From the NCBI GenBank assembly GCA_013398275.1, contig VZSE01008348.1, positions 434,001 through 498,000 on the forward strand: a stretch of DNA of 64,000 nucleotides, given 5' to 3'. Position 1 is the first letter of the stretch; every line of letters starts with the position of its first letter. The DNA comes from Promerops cafer (lineage: Eukaryota > Chordata > Aves > Passeriformes > Nectariniidae). Shown in pieces: positions 22,674-34,800 of this stretch. The notes beneath the pieces are model-generated. The model worked only from the letters and a program-made list of their open reading frames with translations. It did not search any database and was not told the origin of the DNA. The translations under genes were made by a program, and so were the position numbers.

Positions 22674-23054
22674 CCTGTATCAGCAACAGTGTGGCCAGCA
22701 GGACCAGGGCAGTGATAGTACCTGTACTTGACCCTGGCGAGGCCTCACCTCAAATCCTGTGTTCAGTTTTTGGGCCCCTGAAATCAGGAAGAACGTGGAA
22801 GTGCTGGAGTATGTCCAGAGAAGGGCAGCCGAGCTGGGAAAGGTCAGGAACACAACTCCTGTGCAGAGCTGCTGAGGGAGCTGGGGGTGTTTAGGCTGGA
22901 GAAAAGGAGGCTCACGGGTGACCCTGCCCCTCTGTAGAACTGCCTGAAACGAAGGCGTAGCCAGGGCGGGGTCGGCATCTTCTCCCTGGCAACAAGTGAC
23001 AGGAAGCTCCACCCGGGGAGGTTTAGGTTGGACAGTAGTGTTGTGATTCTGTGA
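22674..23054 (+). repeat. CR1 LINE, 3' piece of the split copy
   Basis: It resumes at CCTGTATCAGCAACAGTGTGG and runs through typical CR1 3' text (CAGAGAAGGGCAGCCGAGC, GGAGGTTTAGGTTGGA). It then jumps at about 23033 to a TTGTGATTCTGTG tail, so the copy has an internal deletion near its 3' end but keeps the tail. Confidence 0.85.
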
Positions 23055-23640
23055 AAAGTGAACACGAGGCTAGGGAGGGATGCAGGATACCGCCTCTCCC
23101 ATGGTGAAAGCCCTCGGGAAATGGCTGCCCGACGGCGGCCTGCGGCAGTGCCTGGCACGGGTATCGAACCGGGCACCGGGCCGTGCCCCCGGCATGCCCG
23201 AACACGGGGGCAGTCCGGCCGCGCCTCCCTTATCACGTGACGGGCGCCTCAGCAGCGCGTCCTCCCGCCAGTCACGCGAGGGCCGCAGCCAATCAGCGCG
23301 GCGCGGGTGCGCGGGGCGGAGCATCGGCGGGTGCCACCGCGCATGCTCTGTGCCCCGGCCGGGCGCGCTCACTTCCGCGCGGGAGAGTTGAGGACGGGGG
23401 ACGGGGCGGTGAGAGTGGCGGCTCGCGCGGGCCGCGAGCGGGCGGTAAGTGCCACCACGGGCACGCGGGGCGGGGGGAGCGCGGAGCCTCTTCGGCGCCG
23501 GTCACGCACCCCCGCTCTTCCCGCAGCGGCAGTGAGTGGACCCTGCCGGGGCTCGGGCAGAGCGGAGGGGGCGGGGGAGCCGCGAGGCGGCGCCGGGACC
23601 TCCGTGAGGGCGGCGCCGGGGGTCCCAGGAGGTATTAGGA
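23055..23640 (+). promoter_or_regulatory. PHF11: PHF11 CpG-island promoter
   Basis: A CpG-dense block stands out from AT-richer flanks. It holds an E-box/CLEAR-like TCACGTGAC near 23233, an inverted-CCAAT-type NF-Y site (GCCAATCAGCG, near 23288), an NRF1-like GCGCATGCTC near 23339, and an ETS/GABP-like ACTTCCG near 23371. These are usual for TATA-less housekeeping promoters. There is a consensus donor at 23445. Being upstream of PHF11 on the same strand, it is assigned to it. Confidence 0.7.
23385..23444 (+). other. PHF11: PHF11 putative non-coding exon 1
   Basis: GC-rich sequence just downstream of the ETS-like site ends at a strong donor, GCG|GTAAGT (gt at 23445). It has no ATG. The transcription start is estimated, not seen. 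No other good donor in the island fits better. Confidence 0.5.
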
Positions 23641-23815
23641 AGAAGTTTTTCACTTGTGAGAGTGCTGAGGCACTGGCACGGGTTCCCCAGAAAAGCTGTG
23701 GATATCTGGTCTTTGGCGGCGTTCAAGGCCGGGTTGGATGGAGCTCTGAGCAGCGCGGTCTAACGAAAGGTGCCCTGCCCACGGCTGGGGGTTGGCTGGA
23801 GATGCTCACAAGTGA
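23633..23815 (+). repeat. CR1 LINE 3' fragment at the edge of the PHF11 CpG island
   Basis: It reads TATTAGGAAGAAGTTTTTCAC, then CACTGGCACGGGTT, GGCGTTCAAGGCCGGGTTGG and GCCCACGGCTGGGGGTTGG, the standard avian CR1 3' region. It is 5'-truncated and the last tail bases are degraded. It is unusually CpG-rich, perhaps because it lies in an unmethylated island. Confidence 0.85.
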
Positions 23816-24765
23816 GAGATGATCAGAAAAACAGCTTTGTTTGTGCTTTCTTGTTCCTTTCGAAATCTGGATGTAATTGTTCTGTAGTGATGTGGGGAGA
23901 ATAGGGAGACAAATGTCGATCGTGTTTAGCTATGGTATCTCCAGCCGTGCTTCTTTCCCCACAAAGCACAAATGAGGGACACAGTGAGCGTGGGGTAACA
24001 GCTGTGTGATTTCTTTCTTTCTTCCTACTTCCATAGATCCAATCCTACACTGCACTGGAAGGAAGAGTAGAGCAGAGCAGGAGCTGGGGCAGTGGGTTTC
24101 AATAGTGTGCTGTAAGTCTGGGGACTTGGGTTCTTTTCTTTACTCCCCTAAGGATATACTAAGAGATTCTGTGCCTTAGCCTCCTCCTGTGTAAAAGATG
24201 GATGTTTACATACAACGATGCTTTCAGAACTGAGTCTGGAGAGCAAATGCTGAGACAAACTGGTAATATTTCCGCAGGATTGCTGAATTTGAAAGTGGCA
24301 CAAGCTCTGCACTCTTGCCGGCGCTGTTCTTCTCCCTTTTTACTTTCTGTTGCGTTTCCCATTAGTCACTGTTGTGAATAAAGAACCGAAACCAACGTGC
24401 TTCTAGTAAATGTCACAGGTACAGGAGAAGCGGCCAGGTGTGACTGTTCTCTCATCTGCTGCTCTGCCTTCTGTTCTGCAGTGTCATTTGTTCTGTCATG
24501 AGTGGAGGGCACCAGAAGGGCCCCCAAATCTTACAGCTGAATTAGGCTCCCTGGGCTCCCTGTAGTGGTGACAGTGGAAGCGAAGGGTTGCAGAAGGACT
24601 TTGGACAGGAAGGGATTGACTGTAAAACAGCAAGTGAAAATCCAGCATTGATAAGTGGAAGGTGATGGATGTGGCAGAGAAACAACCATAAGGCTGATGC
24701 CCTCCCTGCTTAATCTGATGCCACTTAAGAAAGAGATCTGGGGAAGTGTAATACTCTGTAATACT

Positions 24766-24850
24766 GGTCTAGTTGACAGGGTGGTGTTGGATCGTTGTTT
24801 GGACTTGATGATCTCAGAGGTCTTTCCCAACCTAACTGATTCTGTGACAA
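24766..24850 (+). repeat. CR1 LINE 3'-end fragment (PHF11 intron 1)
   Basis: GGTGTTGGATCG, TTGGACTTGATGATCTCAGA and GGTCTTTCCCAACCTAACTG lead to GATTCTGTGA. This is the CR1 3' terminus, severely 5'-truncated. Confidence 0.88.
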
Positions 24851-25711
24851 TATATGACCCTCACTGAAAGCTGTCCCTTCTGGGGGGGGCCAGGAGGATA
24901 AACCTATGGATCTGTCCCTATGATTTCTGTCTTGAATTCTCACCCTCCAGTTAGGTACAAAATCAGGGTACTTTTGTACCTTCCATTGTTTGTGGTCGTA
25001 TTGCACGGAATACCCCGGAGGTGCAATTGGTGCAAAACCTGGTAAGCAAGGGAAAGAACAAGGCCTCACAGCTCCCACTCTGCCTCACGTTCCTCCCCAG
25101 ACCTGTGGCAGCACAAACCACCAGCCCTCCACCCAGTTTTGTCTGCTCTGGTCACCATGCGCCCCATTGCTTGTTGAGTTCTGTGGTTTTTTCACTGCTT
25201 TGTGCTTCCAGCAGTAGTTCTCTGGAAGTCTCAGCTCTGCATTCAGAAGCAGGCTAAAATGTGATTGGAATAGTAAGAATTATTAAGGAAAGAAGGAAAA
25301 TGCAGAGTGATGTGACTTTGTAGTATAAAAAAAACCTGCAGACCAGCTTCTGTTCAAAGAAGAGCTACATAGTTTCAGATTCCTGGACTTTAAAAAGAGA
25401 CAGTAGGAGAAATAGTAACAGAGCAATGCTGTCATGAGTGCTACTGAAAGAGTGGAGCAAGGATTTCTTGCCTTTTCAGACAGATCCAATGGTGTCAGCT
25501 GGAATTCCTGAGTGGCAGCCTTAAGCCCTGCAAAAGCAAGGGATTGTTCAGATGAAATGTAATTAAACTGTGAAACTGGAAACCTGCCCTTAGCCTCTCC
25601 ATTCTTGCACAGGAGCAGCCAGCCAGCTCCATTGCCCCGTTTAGCTCTGTATCCTCTACCTGGTAGTACTCTGTAGCAGAAAGCTCAGGAAGAGCACAGG
25701 CTCCTGTAGGG

Positions 25712-26807
25712 TGTGTTGGGTTTGCATGGCCAGGTTTGGGTGGTTGGGGGGGGGGCTACAGGGGTGGCTTCTGTGAGAAGCTGCCAGAACCTTCCCCCGT
25801 GTCCAGCAGAGCCAATGCCAGCCAGCTCCAGGACTGACCCTCTGTTGGCCAAGGCTGAGCCCAGCAGGAGTGATAGTAGTGCCTCTGTGGTAACACATTT
25901 AAGAAGGGAAGAAAGGAGGTTATTGGGCAGATATAATTATGGGCAGAGAGGAGTGGAGTGGGAATATGTGAGAGGAGGAGCTCTGCAGACACCAAGGTCA
26001 GTGGAGAAGCAGGGGCAGGAGGTGCTCCAGGTGCCAGAGCTGGGATTCCCCTGCAGCCCCTGGTGCAGACCATGGTGAGGCAGATGTGCCCCTGCAGCCC
26101 ACGGAGCTCCATGGGGATGCAGAGATCCGCCCGCAGCCTGTGGAGGAGGTGGATGCCTGAGAGGGGGCTCTGACACCATGGGAGGCCCATGCTGGAGCAG
26201 GGTCCTGGCAGGAACTTGCAGACCCATGGAGAGGCAGCCCACGCTGGAGCAGGTTTCCTGGTAGGACTTGGGACCCTTGGGGGGGACCCACACTGGAGCA
26301 GGCTGTGCCTGAAGGACTTCACCCCATGGGAGAGTGACCTATGTAGGAGCAGTTCATGGAGAACTGTGGTTCATGGGATGGATTCATGGAGAAGTCTGTG
26401 GAGGACTGTCTCCAGTGGGAGGGACCCCACACTGGAGCAGGGGAAAGACTCTCCTTGAGTGTGGCAGGAACAATGAATGATGGACTGACCATAACCCCCA
26501 TTCCCCATCTCCCTGTGCCACTTGGGGGAAGGAGGTAGAGTTTAGAAAGAAGGGAGAGGTGAGGGCAAGGTGGTTTTAAAGTTTATTTTACTTCTCATTA
26601 TCCTGCTCTGATTTTGTTAGTAATGAATTCAGTTAATTATCCCCAAGCTGAGTCTGCTTTGCCTGTGATGGTATTTGGTGAGGGATCTCTAACTGTCCTT
26701 AACCCATGAACCCTTTGTTATATTTTCTCTCCCCATCCAGTTGTGGAGGGGACCGATAGACTGGCTTGGGAGAGTGCCTGGCATCCAGCCAGGGCCAACC
26801 CACCACA
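25712..26807 (+). mobile_element. Avian ERV solo LTR (PHF11 intron 1)
   Basis: The element starts TGTGTTGGGTTTGCATGGCC and ends GGGCCAACCCACCACA, giving about 1.1 kb with TG...CA ends. I recognise it as a common avian long LTR type (ERVL/ERVK-like; the exact family is not certain). Its middle holds five or more diverged repeats around an ACGCTGGAGCAGG word at spacings of about 50-70 bases. A CTCATTATCCTGCTCTGATT block and a TTGTTATATTTTCTCTCCCC block lie near the 3' end. No internal viral genes flank it, so it is a solo LTR. It is in the same orientation as PHF11. Confidence 0.85.
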
Positions 26808-28700
26808 GGGGGACAGGATACAGGGTTAAACAGGGCTGTAGGTGCAGCCTGGCTGCTTCTGCACAGAGGAGTGGCCAAGAGCTGTACTTCCACTGCTTCA
26901 CGATTCCTACAAAGGTGCTGGAGTAACCCCAAGGCTGACCTTGACCAAGTGTCTTCTGTTCTCCATCAGCACCAGGATTTCTCTGGAGCCTGTAAGAACA
27001 GGGGACTGTAAACTCCACCTTTAGCAACATCCTTAAAAAATTCCTAGAGCTGGATCCTCTGACTGGGCCTGAGCAGGGCCTATGCATCTACATCGATTCC
27101 AGGTATTGGTTTGCTGCAGAGAGCTTTTCCTGTATTCCAGGCCATTCAAACTCTAGCTCATTCTTGAATTGAATTTCTTTCTTTTCTATTCTTGTTCTAA
27201 TATGTCTCTGTGTTTCTGTTTGTTTGTATTGTATTTATTTATTGCTCAGGTTCTGAAACTGATATGATGGTCAGTGTATAGATGGGTATTGGAAATCAGT
27301 TTCTACCCTGCCTTGCTTACAAGACGTAGAAGGACAGAGGGGAGGAAGTCTCCAGCTCTGTGCAAAGACAAAGTGACCTGTGATTATAAGTAAATTGTCA
27401 GTAGTGTGAACCAGAGGGAAGAAAACATATAAAAAATCCTCTTCTACTCTGGTGGTGTTTTCACCTGGGGCTACCCCGTCTGTTTTATGTAAGGGAGATG
27501 GGAACTAACGAAAACAGTTTGTCTGTTGAAACCCAGAAAAAGGTTGCAGGATTTGTTGGACTATTAGATTTCCTGCCTGTTTTGTACTTGGGCCTTACTA
27601 CCTCTCACTAGAATAATTTAACTTCGGATCTTCCTATTTCTTGAAAGTAAACACAGATTTTTCTTCCCCCTTGTCATACAGGAGTTTGTGCTGTCAGAGG
27701 TGACGTCTGCAGCAGAGGATAGTTTGGAGTATTTCACCTTGTAGGAGTGGGAAGTTGTTGAAGATTTCTGTGGTGGACTTGCACAAAAAACACAAAGTAA
27801 AATTTCTGCACAAATGTCATTTGTGGGGTGATGCTCTAGCCTGCTGGTGGGGGATGTGTGTAAAGGCTTGTCCAGAAGCACTTAGACTGCTTTTGTGAAG
27901 TAAGTAGCTGGCCTCAGAATTTTGCAGCTGCTGGAGAAAGACTGTGTGAGAAAGAACAATTAAGACTTGAGTGGATATGGCCAGGAAAAGATAACAATTG
28001 GGGCAATTCCCAGGGCTCAGGGAAAATTCTGTCACTCCTGTTAGCATTTCACCTTGTTAAGAGAGAATGTTTGAATCTCTCATTTATGATTTTTTTTTTT
28101 TTGTGCCCCAATTAACTTGCAGACCTCTCAACACTACTTTGGTACATCCTTCTTACAGTAAGAAATTAGTGTTTTTTCCTTGTTTTCTGTGAACTCGTGG
28201 AAGACACTTGCGAAACTTGGGGGCAGCTGTTTTTCTGTCCTTTGTTGACTCGCAGACCCACATGTGGCAGCAGTAGGTTAAGAAAACACTATGAATGATT
28301 GCTCTCCTCTAAATAAAAGGAGTTTCACACCTTAGGACATGACTTGCCAGGCTGCTCTTGGATCTGTTTTTGGAGCAGATATTGCCAAGCAAGCTTGAAA
28401 ACTCTTGTATTACCCCTTATGACTTGTTAGTGACTTTCCAAGAGGAGATAAACCACTCTTTCTCCTGCTCTAATTGCTGGAGCTCCTGGGATCTGGTTTC
28501 CATCCCACTGCTGTGCCGAGTGCAGGCTTTGCCTGTTCTCCTGGTAGTTGTTACTGGAGGAGCAAAGCACCAAGGGTCAGGAGATGTAGGTGAAGGAGCA
28601 GTTAGAGGGCAGGTGTTGGCAGGCTCTACTTTCCTCTGTCCTGCTTGGCCTATGGAAGTTGTCAATTGCTTTGTGTTTTGTCCCAGTTTTCCTGCTCTAG

Positions 28701-28822
28701 GTGCTTTGTGGATGATGGCGAAGATGGTGAGAAGAACATGTGCATTTTGTTCAGAAGGGGAGGCTGGCTCTGTGATGTATATCGCCACAGAGAGGGATAT
28801 TGCAGCTCATCAGGATTGTCTG
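28701..28822 (+). CDS. PHF11: PHF11 exon 2 (first coding exon)
   Basis: The exon lies between CTGCTCTAG and GTGAGT. The first 11 bases are taken as 5'UTR, and the coding part starts at 28712. It encodes RRTCAFCSEGEAGSVMYIAT then DIAAHQDCL, the C2HC knuckle of the extended PHD. Confidence 0.92.
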
Positions 28823-31800
28823 GTGAGTGCCTTTAGCTGGTCAGTACTGAAGAGGAGTGGAGAAGGGAAAAGGAGGAAGTTTCCACTGCTTATCTGTTTT
28901 TGGTTTTGCAGTGGTTTTGCAGTCTGGATTGAAAGGCTGGTTACTCAAACCAGAAAGTTTATATTAGATTGAAAAGCTGTAAAAAACAACAGGGCTTGGC
29001 CAGGATTTTGGACTGGGAGAGGATGTGTCTGCATAGCTGGAGCTGTTGCTTTGTGCTGTTTTCATGTGTCTGTTGCTGATCAGTGGTCCCAGACACACAT
29101 GAAAACACCACAAAGACCACATACAGTCTAGCAACAGGAATAGGTCTTCTTGAGACACTATTGAGACTCATCCTCTTGGGTGAGGATTCTCAGACCACAG
29201 AAAGTTGTATACTTAAACCTTTGCAGGAAAATAGCCATATCACTTGATGGTTAAAAAACTTTCCAGTATGTCCCTAATTCAAAGTAAGGAATAAAAATAT
29301 CAGAAGTTGATTATATAAAAAATCTGTGAAGCTTTAAGTGTGTTGCGGTCCTTCTACTCTTCTTGCCTCCCCTTTATTCTGGAATGTTGGTGGAGCTGGT
29401 TCTTGGTGTGCAGAATCAATTAGAGCTGCTGTATTCTCCCTTCAGCAGCAGGGGAATATAGCTGAGGACTGTTTAGTGCAAGAGATTGCTGCCAAAGCAG
29501 CTTTCTGGCTGTCATTGTGCCAGCCTTCTTATTCTCACAGTTGTTTTGTCTACATCTTTATTTTTCTGATATCTTTTTTGATAGGTTATTTTTTTATCAG
29601 AATGTTTCACAACAGCGTTGTTTTACGGCACTCGAATGTTTTGTTTGAAACAGGTTTTATTGTGGTTTTAATATTTCTCCAATGTTTTCTCTCTCTGTGT
29701 GTTTTTTCTTTTCTTTTTTCTCCTTTCTTTCTCCTCCCAGCAACTTTACTCATTTCTCTGCCTTAGGCTTGTTTGCACTGTTTGTGTTTTTTTGCAGTCA
29801 GCTATCACCTTCTGAGCAGACAGACTGTGCCTGCTAGTTGATGAAAGCGTAGCTCCCTTTTGTTTAGAATTAGCTACATAAAATGCTTATGAAATAATTG
29901 CCAAGAACTTCCCCTTCCTTACTCATTGTCATGGCTCAGCAGTTCTTTGGGAATTAAAGTGGCCTGAGTGTGCATGTGTGCATTTTTAGTGGGTTTCTCC
30001 CAGGATGTGTACAATGTTTCTGATTTTTTTTTCCTGCAGTCAGCTGTTGTCAGCACTGGGCTGTATGGAAATCTTATTACAGAGAAATGTTGCATCCAGC
30101 TGTAGGTCTGAACAACTGAGCACATAATAAGATGTCCAAGGTGTGGAGGTCTGTTGCCTGGAGATCTTCTCATCCTTACTCTGGGCACCCTGGAATTTCA
30201 CATTTTCTTTGTTCATGCTTTTGATAAGTTAACTTTCTCACCTTATTATCTTAGTTTGCCTTCAGGTTATGTGAAATCTCCTATGTGGAAGGAGAAACTT
30301 GTTTTGACTGCAGAAATATTTAGGCACGGCTCCTTGTTCATTATAGGTGAAACCTCTTGTTAACACAGAGAAAAATCAGCCTCCTTAGGTAGGGCAAGTG
30401 CAAGAAGAAAATACGTATTACTTGTCTCTTTTCTGCTCTGGTGACTGAGTCATTCTTATTTCTTAAAACTGTCTCTTTTGTCTTTAGTTGTTTTCCTCAG
30501 GATTTGTGGAATCTGAAGATCATAACCCCGAAAATCTGGGAATAAGGTTTGATGTGTCATCAGTGTTAAAAGAGCTCAGGAGAGGAAAGCGGCTGGTAAG
30601 GAAATGTTTCTGAATCTGCAGTTAGTCCTGTCCCATAGTATTGAAGGTTGTCTGGCCTGTTCTGTGCTTTAAAAAAAATGCATTAACGTAGCTGGTCCTT
30701 CTGATCTAGTAAGATTAGGGAAATTACAGGTTTAGTGTTGGAGTCATTCATTTAACATTTGGTTTGGTGAAATTTAGTTCATTCTGTATTAAAATGCAGG
30801 TGGGGTTTTTTCTGGCCTTTATGTCTTTAGTCGAAGTTTTGTGAGACTTTGGTAAAGAACTAAGCCAGTGCTTGAAACAAAAGAATGCAATCCAGAATTG
30901 TAAAGGGGAGCACCTTCTGAGTGTAGCAGAAATAAGATTATTTAATGAGGGGGTTTTTAATTGCCTTTGTCTTCAGCTGCTCTCCTCCCCTACGTCCTGG
31001 GTGAAACTCTTCATTATGAAGTTAGCCTAGAAAACATTAACTGGTATTAATGTTTGTATTTATGTTGAAATAACTTGGGAAAGTTGCTCAGTGCCCCCAT
31101 GTGACTCTTTGCCTCATTTTACAAATTTATCAGTATGAAATAGAGGTAAGATAGCAAAAAGGTGGCTGAAATAATGACCAAGGCAGGAGTTTGCAGGAGT
31201 GAATTTGCCTGATGAATTATGCAGAGATGACTTGCAATGGAATACTGGACTTTCCCACAGAGGATGGCATTTGGCCTGTCTGGCAGGATTTGGAGTAGCT
31301 GCCTGTGACATTTACCTGGTGAACCCCCTCCTGTTGCAGGTGTGCAACTTCTGCCGCAAGAAGGGGGCCACGGTGGGCTGCGAGGAGCGCGCGTGCCGCA
31401 GGAGCTACCACTTCTTCTGCGCGCTCTGCGACGACGCAGCCGTGGAGACCGACCAGGTCAACGGCGTCTACCGGTACCGCGCCGAGTGTCCTCTGCTGTC
31501 ACTGCCAGCCTCTGTGGCTGGCAGCAAGAGGGACTTCATTGGGTGGGGTTTGAAGGGTTTTTAGGGAAGGAAATAAGTTCTTCTCTCCTAAAGCGATGCT
31601 TGATCCTCTGTTTACAAACCGTGGGAGAAATGTTTTCATTTCACAGGAAAATTTCACTGCAGTGGGAGGGAATGTGTTCAGTGCTTGAGCCTGTAACATC
31701 ACTGAAAGAGAACAAGGCCAAAACTGAGAAAGTCAGTCCTTACTGACTCTGTAGCCAGTCTTCAAGAACCAAGACTTTTATTAATGTCACTCACGTTCTG

Positions 31801-34800
31801 AATTTGTTGTTGGTTCAGAAGCTCCAGTAAATGTGGTCTGAGCACAGAGCAGGTTGTAGCACTTCTAGGTCTGCTCACATTAAGCAAATTCAGGTAATTT
31901 TCCCTCCCTATGCTAGCAAAGAACTTTGATTCCCACCAAAGGCTGTGTATGTCAGGTATGTTGCTAGCATTAACACAACTGAATGGATTCTAAGTAAATT
32001 TTCTGTTCTGATCATGCTAGTCCTGGTGTCCACTGCCCTTGGGCTGCCTGCATTGCCATTGACAGATGGAACAAATTGTTGGGAGGATGCAGATGAAGGG
32101 GTTGAAAAAGTGGGGCTTCAGGGACCTTTTGAAGTGCTGAAGTGATTGTGAAGTCTGAGGTGCATAAAAGCCCTGATGCTCATTTCTGTGCAAGGCCAGA
32201 GAGATCACAGGTCATGCTAGACTTAATTTGGGGATCATCTAGTCACTACTTGTTTCAGAAAGGGGTGGACTAGTGCAGTCCTTGGTAGCAGTGGAAGATG
32301 GGTCCTTTTGTGTCAAGACACTTGCACTCCTGGCTGGTTCACAGTGCTCTCTGTCTAAAATGAATGCATCTGTGCAAGGCTGTAAGCCCAGCTGTGCAGG
32401 GAGGATGGGATGTTTAATTGATGCTTGTAAAATCTTTGTGAATCTGCAAAGCTCATGGAAGAGTGTAACGGGGAAGATAGAAACTTTCTATGATCGCAGA
32501 ATAAATGGCTTTCAGCTTTCAGCTTTAGAAAGGATAACTCAGGCTCAGGAAGACTGACCTCAAGATGTTGAAAAACAAGTGGGATTGACAGTAGTCTAGT
32601 TACAAACTGGTAAAGAAGTGCTTGCATATAGTTTGGTTTGGTGGCATTTTGGAGCTGGTGACCTTGGAGGTTTGGAAGAGGGACCCTTAAAAATGCCTTA
32701 AGTCACTGTGTGACACTGATAGGCTAAGAAACTAGGCTATAGCAACCTGTATTGAAGACCTGGGAAAGGACTGGGTTAGAGGAAGATACTAGGACAGCTT
32801 TCAAGGATTTGAACCTAAAGACTTTAGCACAGTAGCAGAGGCATAAATAAAACACAAAAATTGTAGCTAGCTGAAATTATTGGAGAGTAGACTTGAAAAA
32901 CAGTGGACATGGGTTGATAGCCCCTGCACATTTTCATGGTGAAATTTAACATACTGAAAAAAGAGAGAATTCCTTTGAGAGAGGAATTTTAAATTCTGGG
33001 TTGCCACTGTTGTGATGATGAGTAGTGATCATTAAAACAAATTGAGCAGAATAAAAAGAGAAAGCATATGGTGCTGTGGAAGTGGCCAGTAAGAGTAGAG
33101 GTGAAGAAATAAGTGCAATTTGCACTGCTGTCTTGCAAAAATGATAGTAGGGAAGTGTTTCCAAATAAAGTGGCCTGAGTAGTAAAAGATACTGTCTGTA
33201 CTTTTTAAGATGTTCTTGTGCTTAGGATGGGTTGTTTTTAACTGTGAAAGACTAGAACTAAAGGGACGGGAAGAATAAAAAATGTTCTCTAAAGGGCAGT
33301 GTTATAAATTCAGGGATGGAAATCAAGTGTCTCCAGTATATCGCTTTCTGATTGCTTTGTTAGGCATACCTAAATCTGATTTTTTGTGCTTCAAGATGCG
33401 TTTCATGCAAAAGAAGTTCCTCATCAAGGCAACAGTCTGCATTTCTAAGGGCAGTGCTTCTGTTTTGTGAAAAGAATGACAATAATTAGAAAATGTCCTA
33501 GTAAATGCAGTTCCCTTTAAAAATTGCAGCAGTCTTGGCAAGTAGATTTGTAAGGAAGAGATAAACTAAGCCATCCTTCTGACAAAGGCATTTTTGCTTA
33601 AAAAGTGACTTGGGATCCTTCTGTAAGAAAGGCATATTGTAAAAGCTGGTTCATGTTCTCTGCACATTATTGTATCCAAAAGACAGGAATATTCCAAAAG
33701 GAATATTTTCAGATAAAGTTTTTCCAATTGAAGGAATTCACATGGCTCTCCTAGAACCGCTGAAAATATTCCCATTTCACATACTACTGCAGTCTTTAAG
33801 TAACAAATGGACTGAGCAGCTTTAAGCTACTGGATCTCACACAGGGTTGCCCTACTTACTCATGATTTGGGGGCCATTCTGTGAGCACAGGGCAGCAGGA
33901 GGGAGGGGCACAGACATCTCCAGGCAAGTGAGTGCCAGGTGCTGTGCGTGGTGGTGCCGTGTGGCGCTGCCAGCGTCCTGCAGGGCTGAGGAATGGAAGG
34001 TGACGCTGAGCAGATGTGTCTGTGGAGGCTCCTGGCCTGCGTGGGGCAGGGCCAGGAGGCAGAGCCACGGGGGCTGTGATGGAACAGTGTCAGGACTGTG
34101 GTGTTTGACCTTGCGAGCGCTGAATCTCATTTCAGTGTCTCTGACACAGTGATTGCCACACGCATGACATGTCTGACTCAGGGCCTGAACAGTGGGCAGG
34201 CCCAGACAGGGGGGGCTGATGGAACTGATCATTCAGAGCTTTGGTGCTGAGAGTCCACTGAGGCTCTAGAAGTACAGATACAAGGTTGTGCATGCACAGG
34301 ACTTTAAAGCAGGTGGTTTCTGAGGTGGGTAATGCTTGGAAGGAATCCTGATTTTTTTGAACTGTCTTTCAGTTTATATTCAGCGAAAAGAGGGGAAAAT
34401 ATCTGTTAAAATCGGTCAACATAACTGTTTGCATATTTATTAATACTTCTTCTCTTTTTCTTGAAATTGAACTTAAATTTTAGAGTGTTCTGCCCAAAAC
34501 ATGACCCAGGGAATAGGACCAGTCACTATGGTGAGTTTCTTTAATGACTTCATTGATATAATTTGTTTTAAAAGTTTGCATCCTACAGTCAGTAATTCAT
34601 ATGAACAAGATAAATATTACCACCTTCGTGCTGAGTGGTGGATTTCTAATCTTGCAGTAGTGGTTTGGTTGAGGTCCACATGTATGCACAAAAATCAAGG
34701 TTTTTTGAAGCGGGAAAAGTTAAAATTTAATCCTCCCCAAATCTGCTTGAAAAGTGACTTAAACCACAATGGACCCACTCCTTCATGGAATCATTCTTAC

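Larger units (their letters stand above)
23445..28700 (+). other. PHF11: PHF11 intron 1
   Basis: This 5.2-kb intron contains the CR1 pieces and the solo LTR. The remainder has no recognisable coding exon. A long open frame from 28358 runs into exon 2, but it is not supported as an exon start. Confidence 0.5.

Noticed and set aside
23033..23632. PHF11 CpG island appearing to interrupt one CR1 copy (CR1 text stops at GGTTGGA and resumes at TATTAGGAAG)
   Set aside because: The upstream CR1 has its own TTGTGATTCTGTG tail at about 23041-23054 after an internal deletion, so the downstream piece is more simply a separate 5'-truncated CR1. The matching break point is probably coincidence.
23183..23822. 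Long Arg/Gly/Ala-rich open frames in the CpG island
   Set aside because: GC-rich sequence lacks stop codons by chance. The frames have no family resemblance and overlap one another on both strands.
25712..26538. Several open frames of 60-188 codons on both strands inside the solo LTR
   Set aside because: They arise from the internal repeats of the LTR. No retroviral protein motif is recognised.
28358..28711. Open frame upstream of PHF11 exon 2 as an extended N-terminus
   Set aside because: A good acceptor (CTGCTCTAG) lies at 28700, and the upstream frame shows no resemblance to PHF11 proteins.
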